Assembly: GCA_963753135.1 (NCBI GenBank) | Contig: CAVWBA010000006.1 | Coordinates: forward strand, 62,001-126,000 | From: Roseiarcus sp963753135 | GTDB taxonomy: Bacteria > Pseudomonadota > Alphaproteobacteria > Rhizobiales > Beijerinckiaceae | Reading direction: 5' to 3' | DNA length: 64,000 bases | Shown: positions 36,623 to 45,940 of the stretch, piece after piece | How positions within the stretch are numbered: the first letter of the stretch is position 1 | Layout: every line of letters starts with the position of its first letter | Position numbers and translations under genes: made by a program | Notes under the pieces: model-generated | The model's input: only the letters and a program-made list of their open reading frames with translations | What the model was told of the DNA's origin: nothing | The model's database searches: none

Positions 36623-37720
36623 TCACGCCTTGCGGTCGAACCGCCAGTCGGGCCGCGCGGCGCGGATCATCATCACCTCGCCCAGCGCGTGTCGGGTCAA
36701 AAGGCCGATGATCTTGCCCGCGGCGTCGGTGACGTAGAGCGCCGCGGATCCCGGAGCCTGCAAGCGCTCGAACAGGCTTTGCACCGGGTCCGCGGCGCGT
36801 ACGCTCTCAACGCCTGAGCGCATGAACTTGGCTGCTGGCTCCTCGCCCCCATGCTGGCGCACGGCGCTCAGGATGTCGTCGCGGGTCAGCAACCCGACCG
36901 GCTTCCCGAACGCGTCGACGACTGGGAATTCGTGTTGCGCCGTCGCCAACAGCGCATCGACCGCTTGGGCGAGATTGGCGTCGATCGAGACCGGCGTGAA
37001 GCGCGTCTCCATCGCCTCGCCGACGCTTACCCCCTTGAGCGCCTGCTGCGCGGCGCTCATCTGCGCTTCGCCGGCCGCCGCGATATAGACGAAGATGGCG
37101 ATGAACAAGAGCAGCGGATTGCCGAACAGGCCGAGGAACCCGAGGCCGAAGGCGAAGGCCTGGCCGATCCTTGCGGCGATCTCGGTCGCGCGCGGGCCGC
37201 CGACGCGCATCGCGACCAGCGCGTGCAAAACGCGCCCGCCATCCATCGGAAAGGCGGGGATGAGGTTGAAGACGGCGAGAAAGATGTTGGCGATCGCGAG
37301 GCGCCCCATGAGCGAGAGGTTGGGATTGTCAATCTGCGTCAGTTCGTCGGGACGGATCGAGCCGACGAGACCGATCAGGACGAGGCCGATGACGAGATTG
37401 ACGGCGGGCCCGGCGAGCGCGACGACCAGCTCCTGGGCGGGGTCGCTCGGCAGGCGTTCCAGGCTGGACACGCCGCCGATCGGCAGCAAGGTCACCTCCG
37501 GCGTCTTGATGCCATAGCGGCGAGCGGCCGCGATGTGGCCGAATTCGTGCAGCACCACGCAGGCGAACAGGAGAACAATGAACAGGGTGGTGTCGAGCGC
37601 GGCGGCAGGGCCTCCTCTGCTCCAGGCGCTGAAAGCGATCCAGGCGAGGAACAGGATGAAGGTGATATGGATCTTGACCGCTGTTCCGGCGACACTGCCA
37701 ATGGTGACCGACCAGCGCAT
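36623..37720 (-). CDS. site-2 protease-type membrane metalloprotease with CBS pair
   Basis: The 365-residue protein has several membrane helices, the zinc motif VVLHEFGHIAAARR near residue 56 and the second ligand motif in AFPMDGGRVLHAL near 158. Two CBS domains follow (about residues 235-355; PVSIDANLAQAVDALLATAQ). This is the S2P subfamily that cuts within membranes and senses adenine nucleotides through CBS. The substrate is unknown; targets often include anti-sigma factors. Confidence 0.88.
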   Translation of the reverse strand: MRWSVTIGSVAGTAVKIHITFILFLAWIAFSAWSRGGPAAALDTTLFIVLLFACVVLHEFGHIAAARRYGIKTPEVTLLPIGGVSSLERLPSDPAQELVVALAGPAVNLVIGLVLIGLVGSIRPDELTQIDNPNLSLMGRLAIANIFLAVFNLIPAFPMDGGRVLHALVAMRVGGPRATEIAARIGQAFAFGLGFLGLFGNPLLLFIAIFVYIAAAGEAQMSAAQQALKGVSVGEAMETRFTPVSIDANLAQAVDALLATAQHEFPVVDAFGKPVGLLTRDDILSAVRQHGGEEPAAKFMRSGVESVRAADPVQSLFERLQAPGSAALYVTDAAGKIIGLLTRHALGEVMMIRAARPDWRFDRKA

Positions 37721-37804
37721 CGTTCCGTCTCCTGTTGCAGCGCCTCATTCTAACGCCAATCGCGCCGTCTCGACGACTATTCACGAATCGCGGATGATTG
37801 GCCG

Positions 37805-38984
37805 ATGAAACGCTTCGTCCTTTGCTTCCTCGCCGCCGTGGCCGCCGTCTTCCTCGCGCCCTCTGCGCGGGCCGATTTCGCCTCTTGCGTCGGCTCGCTC
37901 AGAACCCAGGCGGCCCGCGACGGGATTTCCGCTCACACGCTCGACGTCGCCTTCAATGGGCTCGAGCCGGACATGAAAGTGCTCGATTTCCAGAAGCAGC
38001 AGCCCGAATTCAAGACGCCGGTCTGGGACTATGTCGACGGCCTGGTGGACGATGAACGGGTCGCCGACGGCAAGGCGGCGATGGCGAGAGAGGCGCGCGC
38101 GCTTGCCCGTGCCGAGGAGAAATACGGCGTCAGCCGCGCCATGCTGGCGGCGATCTGGGGGGTCGAGTCGAATTTCGGCCAGGAGATGGGCAAGCGCTCG
38201 CTCGTGCAGTCTCTGACGACGCTCGCATGCATGGGCGATCGCGCCAATTACTTCCGATCCGAACTGATGGCGACGCTCAAGATCATCGACCGCGGCGACG
38301 TGCCGGCCGAGAAGCTGAATGGATCGTGGGCGGGGGCGTTCGGGCAGACGCAGTTCATGCCCTCGACCTTCCTGCGCCTCGCGGTCGACTTCGAGGGCGA
38401 CGGGCGGCGCGATATCGTCGAACTCGGCCCCGGACGCGCTCGGCTCGACGGCGAATTACCTGGCGAGGTCAGGCTGGCGGCGCGGTCTCGCTTGGGGCTT
38501 CGAGGTCAAGCTGCCCGACGGCTATTCGGGCCCCTCCGGGCGCAAGATGAAACGACCCATGGCCTTCTGGGCGGCGCGAGGCTTGACGCGCATCGACGGG
38601 CGCCCGCTCGGCGAAGGCGACGCCGGCCTCCTCATGCCGGCGGGCCGCGACGGGCCGGCGTTTCTGGTGACGCACAATTTCGACGTCGTCTATTCGTATA
38701 ACGCGGCCGAATCCTACACCCTCGCCGCCTGCGTGCTCGCCGATCGGCTGAGCGGCGGCCGCGGGATTGTCACCCCCTGGCCGACCGATGATCCGCTTTT
38801 GTCGCGCCAAGGGCGAAAGGAGTTGCAGGCGCTGCTCCAAAGGCGAGGCTATGATATCGGCGGCGACCCGGACGGGCACATCGGGACCAAGAGCAAGGCG
38901 GCGATCGCCGATTTCGAGCAGCGGGCCGGGCTCGAAGTCAACGGCCGCGCTTCCGTCAAGGTGCTGGCGGCGCTCAAAAGGTAG
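37805..38984 (+). CDS. MltB-type lytic murein transglycosylase, frameshifted
   Basis: About 392 residues: signal peptide (residues 1-23), an SLT_2/MltB domain with the catalytic Glu in IWGVESNFGQEMG near residue 120 and AFGQTQFMPSTFLRLAVDF, and a C-terminal peptidoglycan-binding domain (ELQALLQRRGYDIGGDPDGH). The first frame derails after GRRDIVEL near 38430; the next frame continues PDALGSTANYLARSGW, the normal family sequence, so a one-base slip lies in CGGCCCCGGAC. It cuts peptidoglycan in the periplasm. Confidence 0.83.
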
Positions 38985-38992
38985 GCGCACAA

Positions 38993-39261
38993 TCATCGGT
39001 AGATTTCGCGCCGATGTCCGATCCTGAGCACAAGAATGCGCGCCTCGGCGTCTTCTATCCGCGCGATTGCGCGATGGTCGCCGATCCAATATCGCCAAAG
39101 TTCGCCGGTCCGGTCGCCTTTCAACGCCTGACCGATCGAGCGTGGATCTTCAAGCGGGACAACTCGGTCGCGAAAAAGCGAAGAACACGCCCCGAGGATT
39201 GAGAACCGAGCTTGTCGAGTTCGCGCGGCGCAGTCCGCTCGAACTCAATCCTCCACGCCAT
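38993..39261 (-). CDS. RelE-type toxin, frameshifted
   Basis: The frame opens MAWRIEFERTAPRELDKLGS from the ATG at 39261 and continues, after a slip in the five-base A run at 39173-39177, as RVVPLEDPRSIGQALKGDRT and LWRYWIGDHRAIARIEDAE to IGHRREIYR. One more base in that run gives 89 residues of ordinary RelE/ParE type, an mRNA interferase with the usual GELWRYRIGDYR-like core. It overlaps the antitoxin by 17 bases. Whether the slip is real decides whether the toxin is alive. Confidence 0.72.
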
Positions 39262-39470
39262 GGCGGCGAAGCAGGTCGTTCAGGGGAATCGAACTCGCTC
39301 CGGCCGTTGCGGAGGTCCTCGAGGCGGCTCTCGGCGAGATAGACCTCCTCGAGCTCGTCAAGGTGACGGAGAATCGCCTCTCGCGCATAAGAGCTCTTCG
39401 TACGACCCGTGCGCTTGGCGAGTTCGGCGAGCCGAGCCTCAATTTCCGGCGAAAGGCGAAGAGCGAGCAT
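39245..39470 (-). CDS. RelB-type antitoxin, frameshifted
   Basis: The ATG at 39470 starts MLALRLSPEIEARLAELAKR, a ribbon-helix-helix DNA-binding domain of the RelB/DinJ kind (TGRTKSSYAREAILRHLDEL). The first frame runs to RLEDLRNGRS; the family's toxin-binding tail (SIPLNDLLRRHGVED) is in another frame ending at 39245, so a slip lies near 39305. About 74 residues when joined. TATATGTATAG just upstream (39486-39496) may be its operator; the vapBC operator carries the same ATGTATAG. Confidence 0.72.
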
Positions 39471-40023
39471 GGGACCAAAGCTGCGATATATGTATAGCGC
39501 ATCATGGCGACGCAAGCATCTCAAGGGCCGGCGCGGGATTTAACCAGCCGGCACGCTCTGTAAGAAAAATCGACAATTTCTTGCCAGGCCGGTTGGGACC
39601 AGATATTGTTTTTCAGAAATATTGAGAAGCCTGACTGCCGCCAGGGCAAATGCGGATGTGGCCGCTGAGACGCAGTGTGACACGGGAAAAGATTTTCTAT
39701 TTTTTTCTATTTGGATTCGCCGTAACCCATTGAAAAGTCCAGATTCGGCCAAAGAAATCCAAGGAAATCCAAGCCATTTTCCTTGGATTTATTTGGATTT
39801 GCTTGCAATTTGTTTGGCCGCGAACCCCGTTCGGGGAAGCGGTTTGCGGCGCGGGTCGTGGATCGAGCGAAGCAACTTTCCGTTCACCATAAATTCTCCG
39901 CGGGGCGGCGCCGTCACAACATCGGCCAAACTCCGCCGAAAAATCGTCCTCCTTCTTCGCCATCGTTCGCACGGGATCAGATCGCTGCTCCCAGAGGAAA
40001 TAGGCCAACGTTTGGAGACCTTT
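39471..40023. other. 553-base gap with a dispersed repeat
   Basis: No gene is supported. It holds the relBE promoter side (39471-39500), an A/T-rich stretch, and a dispersed repeat copy at 39723-39774 that runs into a perfect 13-base inverted repeat (39755-39767 with 39778-39790). Confidence 0.5.
39723..39790. repeat. dispersed repeat copy 2 with 13-base inverted repeat
   Basis: TAACCCATTGAAAAGT (39723-39738) and AATCCAAGGAAATCCAAGC (39756-39774) are identical to the copy at 41514-41566, with an unlike 16-base middle. Here AAATCCAAGGAAA (39755-39767) also pairs perfectly with TTTCCTTGGATTT (39778-39790) across a 10-base loop. Confidence 0.65.
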
Positions 40024-40675
40024 GTGCAAAAGCTTCGAACTGCTGCTGTCATCGTCGCCGCTCTTCTTGCGGCGGCCGGACTCGCCGGCGCAAGCGCAGG
40101 CGAGCTTGTCAAGACCCACGTCCTCACCGTCCGCCTGCCGGACGGTTCACTCGAGCAAATCCGCTACCTAGGCGATCAGCCGCCGCAGATCAGCGTCGAC
40201 GACCAGCCGGCGCCGGTCTTCTCGCCGCGCTTCGAGTCGTTCGGCGCCGATTCGCCCTTCGCCATGCTCGACCGCATGTCGGCCGAAATGGATCGCGAAG
40301 CGGCGGCGCTTTGGAACGAGACGGCCCGCTTGAGCAATTCCACGCTTTTGCCGTCGGGCGCCCTCACGGCGGTCGATTTCGGCAACCCGCCGCCAGGGGC
40401 GCGCAGCTTCTCGGTGGTCTCGACCCTCTCTGGCGGCCACCTGTGCACGCGCAGCGTCGAATATTCCGCTTCGCCCGACGGCGGCCGGCCGCGGATCGTG
40501 ACGCGAACGTCGGGAGATTGCGGCGCGGACCATCATCGCTCCTTGTCCTCAGGCGTGCGGCGAGGCGTCGAGCCACGTCCACATGAGGCCCGGCCTGATC
40601 GAGGTCAACGACCGGCCTGGCGAAGCGCCTGCGCTGGACGACGCAGTCGACCGGGTTCAAGTCGGACTTCACTGA
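40024..40675 (+). CDS. exported protein, unknown function, probably frameshifted
   Basis: The GTG at 40024, with GGAG upstream, begins a signal peptide (residues 1-25, LRTAAVIVAALLAAAGLAG). The mature part reads ELVKTHVLTVRLPDGSLEQI and contains a Cys in GGHLCTRSVEY. Around 40530 the coding signal shifts frame and continues ACGEASSHVHMRPGLIEVND to a stop at 40673-40675, giving about 216 residues. The exact end is uncertain because another frame is also open there. No family recognised. Confidence 0.5.
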
Positions 40676-40816
40676 CGCCGATGCGGGCGCTCACCCGCAA
40701 GCCGTCGCAGACGCCATAGGCTTCCCTGCGACGGCGTTCGGTCGCGCCTCAAAATCCGCTATCAAGCTCCCTCCTGGCGCCGACGTTGCGATCGCGCCAG
40801 CGGCAGGGGCGCGATC

Positions 40817-41263
40817 ATGGACACGGCTTACATATCGGCGATTTCAGCGCTCGCCGGCTCGGTGATCGGGGGCCTCACCACAGGCTTCACGACCATACTC
40901 ACCCAACGCTCGCAGGCCCGGGCCGGCCAGATTGCGCATGAGCTCTCTCGTCGCGAGGATCTGGTGAGGGATTTCATTATTGCAGCGTCCAAGACCTATG
41001 GGGACGCGATCGTCAATAGCGATCCCAAGATGCCGGAGATCGTCGATCTCTATTCCATGGTCAGCCGGATGCGAGTGCTGTCAATGCCGCGATCGGTCGT
41101 CTGCGCGGATAATGTCATGCGCTCAATCCTCGACACTTATTTCGCGCCCAATCGAACGATCGCCGATATTCGGGAGATTGTGAAGAACGGCGGCGGCGTC
41201 GATCCTTTGAAGGACTTCGCCGAAGCGGCGCGCGAGGAACTGCACGCGTTCGCGCTGCTGTGA
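40817..41263 (+). CDS. membrane-anchored hypothetical protein
   Basis: The 148-residue protein has one N-terminal membrane helix (YISAISALAGSVIGGLTTGF), then a helical soluble domain (RREDLVRDFIIAASKTYGDA, then SRMRVLSMPRSVVCADNVMR). Similar small anchored proteins are common in proteobacteria, but I know of no function. Start ATG at 40817. Confidence 0.65.
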   Translation: MDTAYISAISALAGSVIGGLTTGFTTILTQRSQARAGQIAHELSRREDLVRDFIIAASKTYGDAIVNSDPKMPEIVDLYSMVSRMRVLSMPRSVVCADNVMRSILDTYFAPNRTIADIREIVKNGGGVDPLKDFAEAAREELHAFALL

Positions 41264-41686
41264 GACGACACCCCAGGGTTTGCACGGCAAAATCCAGAGC
41301 GAGCGACTTCTCGATGGAGGCCGGCGAAGGAACGGCTCGCACGACAAATGATTGCAGAAAATCATAAAATTGCTTAAGCTAACCGCATGAACAATTCTGC
41401 TCCTCCGCATGACCTTGGCCGTTTGGCTCTTGTCCGGCGCGCTCAACGCAGGGGAAAGGCGGAGAAAAATTAATCTCTAATCTCGCTGAATCGCTGAAAT
41501 GCTAAATGCATCATAACCCATTGAAAAGTATCGATTTTTTACGAGAGAATCCAAGGAAATCCAAGCTTTTCCAACCCTCATAACGGGCGCCTTCGCCGCG
41601 AAAAGCGCCAAGCGCCAAGAAAACCCAAACGGACCGACCGGGCCAACGCGACAGGGCTCGCGTCCCCCTTTTCCGGGAGACCCCTC
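41264..41686. other. 423-base gap with a dispersed repeat
   Basis: No convincing gene is present. It contains an A/T-rich stretch (41345-41520) and a dispersed repeat copy at 41514-41566, lying 120 bases past the stop of the PEP-mutase-like gene. Confidence 0.5.
41514..41566. repeat. dispersed repeat copy 3
   Basis: TAACCCATTGAAAAGT, a 17-18 base unlike middle, then AATCCAAGGAAATCCAAGC. The two conserved blocks match 39723-39774 exactly and are in the same order and orientation. Confidence 0.65.
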
Positions 41687-42513
41687 TTAGCCCTTCTCCA
41701 CGAAGGCCTTTGTGATGTCGTTCATCGTCGGCAGATCGGCAAAGGCCTCGAACCTGCCGTTCTCCGCGATGTCTTTCGCCGCCCGGATGAACCCGCCCCA
41801 GGCGGCGCGGGCGAGCGCGCCGCCGACGCTGATCCGCTTGACGCCGAGATCCTCGAGCTCGCGCTTGGTGAAGCCCGGCCAGCCGGCGAGCACATTGACC
41901 GGCAGTTTTCCCGCGACGCGCACGACCTCGGCCACTTCCTCCGGAGTCCTGACCAAGGGAACGTAAAGCACGTCGGCGCCCGCTTCCGCGTAAGGGGAAG
42001 GCGCCGCAGCGCTTCGGCAAGCCCGCCAGCCTGGCGCAGGATCGCCTCGCTCCGCGCCGTGAGCAGGACCTTTTCGCCGCTGGCGCTGATCGCCGCCCGC
42101 GCCGCCCGCAGTCGGTCGACCGCTTCGCTGACGCTGTAGAGGGGAGCGCCGGGATTGCCGGTATAGTCCTCGATCGAGAACCCCGAGACGCCCGCTCCTA
42201 TGCAAAGCCGGGCGCTCTCATGAACGCCGTCCGCATCGCGAGCGAAGCCGGCCTCGAAATCGGCGTTGAGCGGCAAATCGGTCGCTTCGGCGAGGTCGCG
42301 CAGGTGGCTCAGAACATAGGCGCGGTCGACGGCGCCGTCGCCCTTTCCTGCCGCGAAGGCCATGCCGGCGCTTGTGCTGGCGAGCGCCGGGAACCCAAGC
42401 GATGCAAGATACTTGGCCGAGCCGATATCGAAGGGGTTGGGGATCACGAAGCAGCCTGGAGAGGCGTGCAGTTCGGCGAAGCGGGCGCGCTTTTCGGCGA
42501 TTGTCGGCATCAT
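41687..42513 (-). CDS. isocitrate lyase/PEP mutase-family protein, frameshifted
   Basis: About 275 residues. The first frame has the family start (FVIPNPFDIGSAKYLASLGF), the metal-site Asp/Glu in LPLNADFEAGFARD and FSIEDYTGNPG. It derails near 42005, where the next frame continues AEAGADVLYVPLVRTPEEVA and KRISVGGALARAAWGGFIRA to the stop at 41687. Members cleave or form C-C or C-P bonds of oxaloacetate-like acids; this subgroup is uncharacterised. The start overlaps the GNAT stop as ATGA. Confidence 0.8.
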
Positions 42514-43223
42514 CCATTCCCCTTCGGCATGAGATCGGAGAGCTTTAGCTTCTGACGGCCCTTGTCATCGAAATTCTCCGGCTTAAGCCACTGCTCATAG
42601 GCCGCCTTGTGCGCCGGCCACTCGCTGTCGAGCATCGCGAACCAGGCCGTGTCCCGGTTGCGGCCCTTGACGATCATGTGCTGGCGAAAGATTCCCTCGA
42701 AGATGAAGCCGAAGCGCTCCGCAGCGCGCCGCGAGGGCGCGTTGAACGCGTTGCACTTCCACTCGTAGCGGCGATTGCCAAGCTCATCGAAGACATAACG
42801 CGCGAACAGATATTGCGCCTCGGTCGCCCCAGCCGTCCGCTGCATCGACGGCGTGTACATGACGTTGCCGACCTCGATGACGCGATTGGCCGCGTCGATG
42901 CGCATCAGCGTCTGGTAGCCGACCGCGCGTCCCGAGGCATTGTCGATCACGGCGAAGAACAGCGGGTCGGCGGAGCGCGCCTTGTTTTCGAGGTTGGCGC
43001 GAAATTCATCGAGGCTATGGTAAGGCCCGTCGAACAGATAGGTCCACACGCTTTCCCGCGCTGCGTCCCCGTTCGAACCTTCATAGAGTGCCTCGGCGTG
43101 CGCCTGCGCGTCCAGGGGTGCGAGCGTGATCCACCGCCCTTCGAGCGTGACCCGCTCCGGCCGCTTGGCCGGATGCGAGTCGATCGAAGGGCCGATGGGT
43201 TCAGTCGCCGATGCGGTCGTCAT
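42510..43223 (-). CDS. GNAT acetyltransferase, RimJ/RimL-like
   Basis: The 237-residue protein has the RimJ/RimL form of the GNAT fold: RWITLAPLDAQAHAEALYEG, AVGYQTLMRIDAANRVIEVG, and the acetyl-CoA region NRRYEWKCNAFNAPSRRAAE followed by RFGFIFEGIFRQHMIVKGRN. It should transfer an acetyl group to a protein N-terminus or small amine. It overlaps the PEP-mutase-like gene by four bases. Confidence 0.87.
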   Translation of the reverse strand: MTTASATEPIGPSIDSHPAKRPERVTLEGRWITLAPLDAQAHAEALYEGSNGDAARESVWTYLFDGPYHSLDEFRANLENKARSADPLFFAVIDNASGRAVGYQTLMRIDAANRVIEVGNVMYTPSMQRTAGATEAQYLFARYVFDELGNRRYEWKCNAFNAPSRRAAERFGFIFEGIFRQHMIVKGRNRDTAWFAMLDSEWPAHKAAYEQWLKPENFDDKGRQKLKLSDLMPKGNG

Positions 43224-43280
43224 AAGTCGTCCCGTACTGCCCTTGGGCGGGAGGGAAACGGAGCGTTGTCGGCGATGGTC

Positions 43281-43688
43281 TCAATCGGCCCCGGCGTCAG
43301 TTTGCGCGAAATCCCCGCCCTTGAACAGCAGTGCTGCGCCGTGCGTTTTCGCGCAGGCGTAAGAGAGGCAATCAGCAAAGTTGAGCCGCGCGGGATGTCG
43401 GCCCTTTCCATATTGTTCAAAGCAAGCGACAGCCGCGGCGCCCACGCGAGAGTCGATGGGCGTCTCCTCGATGTCGGCGCTGAGGAGAAGCTTCTCAAAC
43501 TGCCTCTCCGCTTTCCGTGGGGAAAGCTTCAGCCGGGTCCCAAGAACGATGCAAGTTTCCAGACGCACAATAGGCGACGTCAGCCTGGTTTCGGCCGCCT
43601 CGATCGCTTTTGAGAATTCGCGCCAATCCACCTCTTTGGATAGGATCGCGACAAAGACCGACGTGTCGACGAAGATCACTGACCCCAT
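43281..43688 (-). CDS. vapC: VapC-type toxin (PIN-domain ribonuclease)
   Basis: The 135-residue protein has a full PIN domain: the first acidic residue in MGSVIFVDTSVFVAILSKEV, Glu in IVRLETCIVLGTRL, and the second acidic site in RLNFADCLSYACAKTHGAAL, ending LLFKGGDFAQTDAGAD. VapC cuts RNA, usually tRNA or rRNA. It overlaps vapB by 13 bases, the normal module arrangement. Unlike relBE and the second vapBC in this window, it is intact. Confidence 0.88.
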   Translation of the reverse strand: MGSVIFVDTSVFVAILSKEVDWREFSKAIEAAETRLTSPIVRLETCIVLGTRLKLSPRKAERQFEKLLLSADIEETPIDSRVGAAAVACFEQYGKGRHPARLNFADCLSYACAKTHGAALLFKGGDFAQTDAGAD

Positions 43689-43915
43689 AGGTCGTCGATC
43701 TCGTCCTTCGTCATGACATGTCCTCCGGGCCGACCCATCGCGAGCGTTTCATCGGCGAGCTCCTCGAGCCGCTTCGCCAACGGCCGCTTGTCGCGCTCTC
43801 GTTCGAGCTCCGCGCGAAGCGCATGCGCGATCGCCTCGGTCATATTGGTTTTGCGCAGCCGGGCGAGTTCGCGCGCGAGCTCACCCACCTCAGGATCACG
43901 GATACTGATGCCCAT
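43676..43915 (-). CDS. vapB: VapB-type antitoxin (Rv0623-like)
   Basis: The 79-residue protein matches the Rv0623/VapB antitoxin family: MGISIRDPEVGELARELARL, RKTNMTEAIAHALRAELERE, and a toxin-binding tail GGHVMTKDEIDDLWGQ. It would bind VapC and repress the operon through the inverted repeat immediately upstream of its ATG. Confidence 0.86.
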   Translation of the reverse strand: MGISIRDPEVGELARELARLRKTNMTEAIAHALRAELERERDKRPLAKRLEELADETLAMGRPGGHVMTKDEIDDLWGQ

Positions 43916-43918
43916 GAC

Positions 43919-43961
43919 GCCTCCGTCTATACATATTCCAAAGAAATGTATAGACGGAGGC
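43919..43961. promoter_or_regulatory. vapBC operator: perfect 16-base inverted repeat
   Basis: GCCTCCGTCTATACAT (43919-43934) and its exact reverse complement (43946-43961) are separated by 11 bases. The site begins four bases before the vapB start and ends nine bases short of the dehydratase stop, so it can both bind VapB and end transcription from upstream. There is no U-tract. Confidence 0.75.
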
Positions 43962-43969
43962 CGGATTCG

Positions 43970-45802
43970 TCAATGATTGTCCCGCGGTACGCCCATAGTC
44001 TGCGCCAGGCGTTGGTACTGAACCGCGGGCTTCAGCACCATGCCCTCGTCAAACTGCGCCACCATCTCGCGCTGGATCTGCTGCCATGGCGTCTGGCTCT
44101 TGGGATAGGGGAACCCGCCGTTTTGGGCGAGCGCGGCGCGACGCACCTTCAGCTCCTCCTCAGAGATCAAGATATTGGCGGTGCCCTTCTTCAGATCGAT
44201 GCGCACTCGATCGCCGGTCTTGATCAGCGCCAGTCCCCCACCCGCCGCCGCCTCAGGGGAAGCATTCAGGATCGACGGCGAGCCGGAGGTGCCCGATTGC
44301 CGGCCGTCGCCAACGCAGGGCAGCGCGTGCACGCCTTTTTTGAGGAGCGCCGCAGGCGGCTGCATGTTGACCACTTCCGCGCCGCCCGGATAGCCGATCG
44401 GCCCCGTGCCGCGAATGAACAGAATGCTGTGCTCGTCGATCTTGAGCTTCGGGTCGTCGATGCGGTGGTGATAGTCTTCCGGACCTTCGAACACGATCGC
44501 CCGGCCCTCGAACGCGTCCGGGTCCTTCGGGTTGGAGAGAAAGCGGGTGCGGAACTCCTCGTCGATGACGCTCGTCTTCATGATCGCGTCGTTGAACAGA
44601 TTGCCGCTCAGGACGACGAAGCCGGCGTTTTCCTTCAAGGGCTTGTCGATCGGGAAAATGACGTCCGGATCGTCCGAATGGATCTTCGCGCAATTCTCGC
44701 CCATCGTCTTGCCGTTCACGGTCAGCGCCTTCTCGTGGATGAGCTTGCACTTCATAAGTTCGTTGACGACGGCTGGAACGCCGCCCGCACGGTGATATTC
44801 TTCGCCGAGGTATTTTCCAGCGGGCTGCATGTTGACGAGCAGCGGCACCTTGTGTCCGATCGTCTCCCAATCCTCGATCGAGAGCGGCACGCCGATATGG
44901 CGCGCAATGGCGTTGATGTGGATCGGCGCGTTGGTCGAGCCGCCGATGGCGCTGTTGACGACGATCGTGTTCTCGAACGCCTCGCGCGTCAGGATGTCCG
45001 AAGGCTTTAGGTCCTCCCAAACCATCTCGACAATTCGTTGGCCGGTCCGATAGGCGATCTGGCCCCGCTCGCGATGGGGCGCAGGGATCGCCGCGCAGCC
45101 AGGCAGGCTCATGCCAAGCGCCTCGGCGAGCGAATTCATGGTCGAGGCGGTGCCCATCGTGTTGCAATGGCCGACCGAGGGCGCGGAGGAGGTGACGATC
45201 TCCATGAATTGTTCGTAGTCGATCTTGCCTTCGGCAAGGTCCGCCCGCGCCTGCCAGACGACGGTGCCCGAGCCGCTACGCTGGCCGTGATGCCAGCCGT
45301 TGAGCATGGGCCCACCGGAGAGAACGATGGCGGGAATGTTGACCGTCGCCGCGGCCATGATGCAGGCCGGCGTCGTCTTGTCACAGCCCGTCGTCAGCAC
45401 GACGCCATCGATGAAGTAGCCCATCAGGATTTCGACGAGGCCGAGATAGGCGAGGTTGCGGTCAAGTGCGGCCGTCGGCCGCTTGCCCGTTTCCTGAATT
45501 GGGTGAACCGGAAATTCGAACGCAAGGCCGCCGGCCGCGGTGATGCCATCGCGCACGCGCTTGGCGAGTTCGAGGTGATGGCGATTGCAGGGCGAAAGAT
45601 CCGAGCCGGTCTGCGCAATACCGATGATCGGCTTCCCCGAGCGCAGCTCGCCGGGCGTCAGGCCGAAATTGAGGTAGCGCTCGATATAAAGCGCCGTCAT
45701 GCCAGGGTTGTCCGGGTTGTCGAACCACTGCCGGGATCGCAACGAGCGCTTGCCGTCGCCGTTAGAGCCGCCATTCGATTTGGTCTTGGATTTATCGGCC
45801 AT
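43970..45802 (-). CDS. IlvD/Edd-family dehydratase, aldonic-acid type
   Basis: The 610-residue protein has the three Cys of the family iron-sulphur cluster in QTGSDLSPCNRHH, TTGCDKTTPACIMAAA and SVGHCNTMGTASTMN. RQWFDNPDNPGMTALYIERY, FEFPVHPIQETGKRPTAALD and CVGDGRQSGTSGSPSILNAS are typical of the sugar-acid dehydratases (arabonate/xylonate group), not of the biosynthetic IlvD, so I give no ilvD symbol. It would dehydrate a C5-C6 aldonic acid to a 2-keto-3-deoxy acid. The ATG at 45802 (MADKSKTKSNGG) is the likely start. Confidence 0.87.
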   Translation of the reverse strand: MADKSKTKSNGGSNGDGKRSLRSRQWFDNPDNPGMTALYIERYLNFGLTPGELRSGKPIIGIAQTGSDLSPCNRHHLELAKRVRDGITAAGGLAFEFPVHPIQETGKRPTAALDRNLAYLGLVEILMGYFIDGVVLTTGCDKTTPACIMAAATVNIPAIVLSGGPMLNGWHHGQRSGSGTVVWQARADLAEGKIDYEQFMEIVTSSAPSVGHCNTMGTASTMNSLAEALGMSLPGCAAIPAPHRERGQIAYRTGQRIVEMVWEDLKPSDILTREAFENTIVVNSAIGGSTNAPIHINAIARHIGVPLSIEDWETIGHKVPLLVNMQPAGKYLGEEYHRAGGVPAVVNELMKCKLIHEKALTVNGKTMGENCAKIHSDDPDVIFPIDKPLKENAGFVVLSGNLFNDAIMKTSVIDEEFRTRFLSNPKDPDAFEGRAIVFEGPEDYHHRIDDPKLKIDEHSILFIRGTGPIGYPGGAEVVNMQPPAALLKKGVHALPCVGDGRQSGTSGSPSILNASPEAAAGGGLALIKTGDRVRIDLKKGTANILISEEELKVRRAALAQNGGFPYPKSQTPWQQIQREMVAQFDEGMVLKPAVQYQRLAQTMGVPRDNH

Positions 45803-45940
45803 CGCTCTCGTTTGCCTCCCTGGCGCGTATTTCGTATGTCGCGCCGGCGCTATCTTGCCATTATGAACCAGGTGGCGGAGCGAATTCAATATTTTGCTTT
45901 CGCGAGCCGATTTATGCTCGTTGACGGGGCTCGGGGCGCC

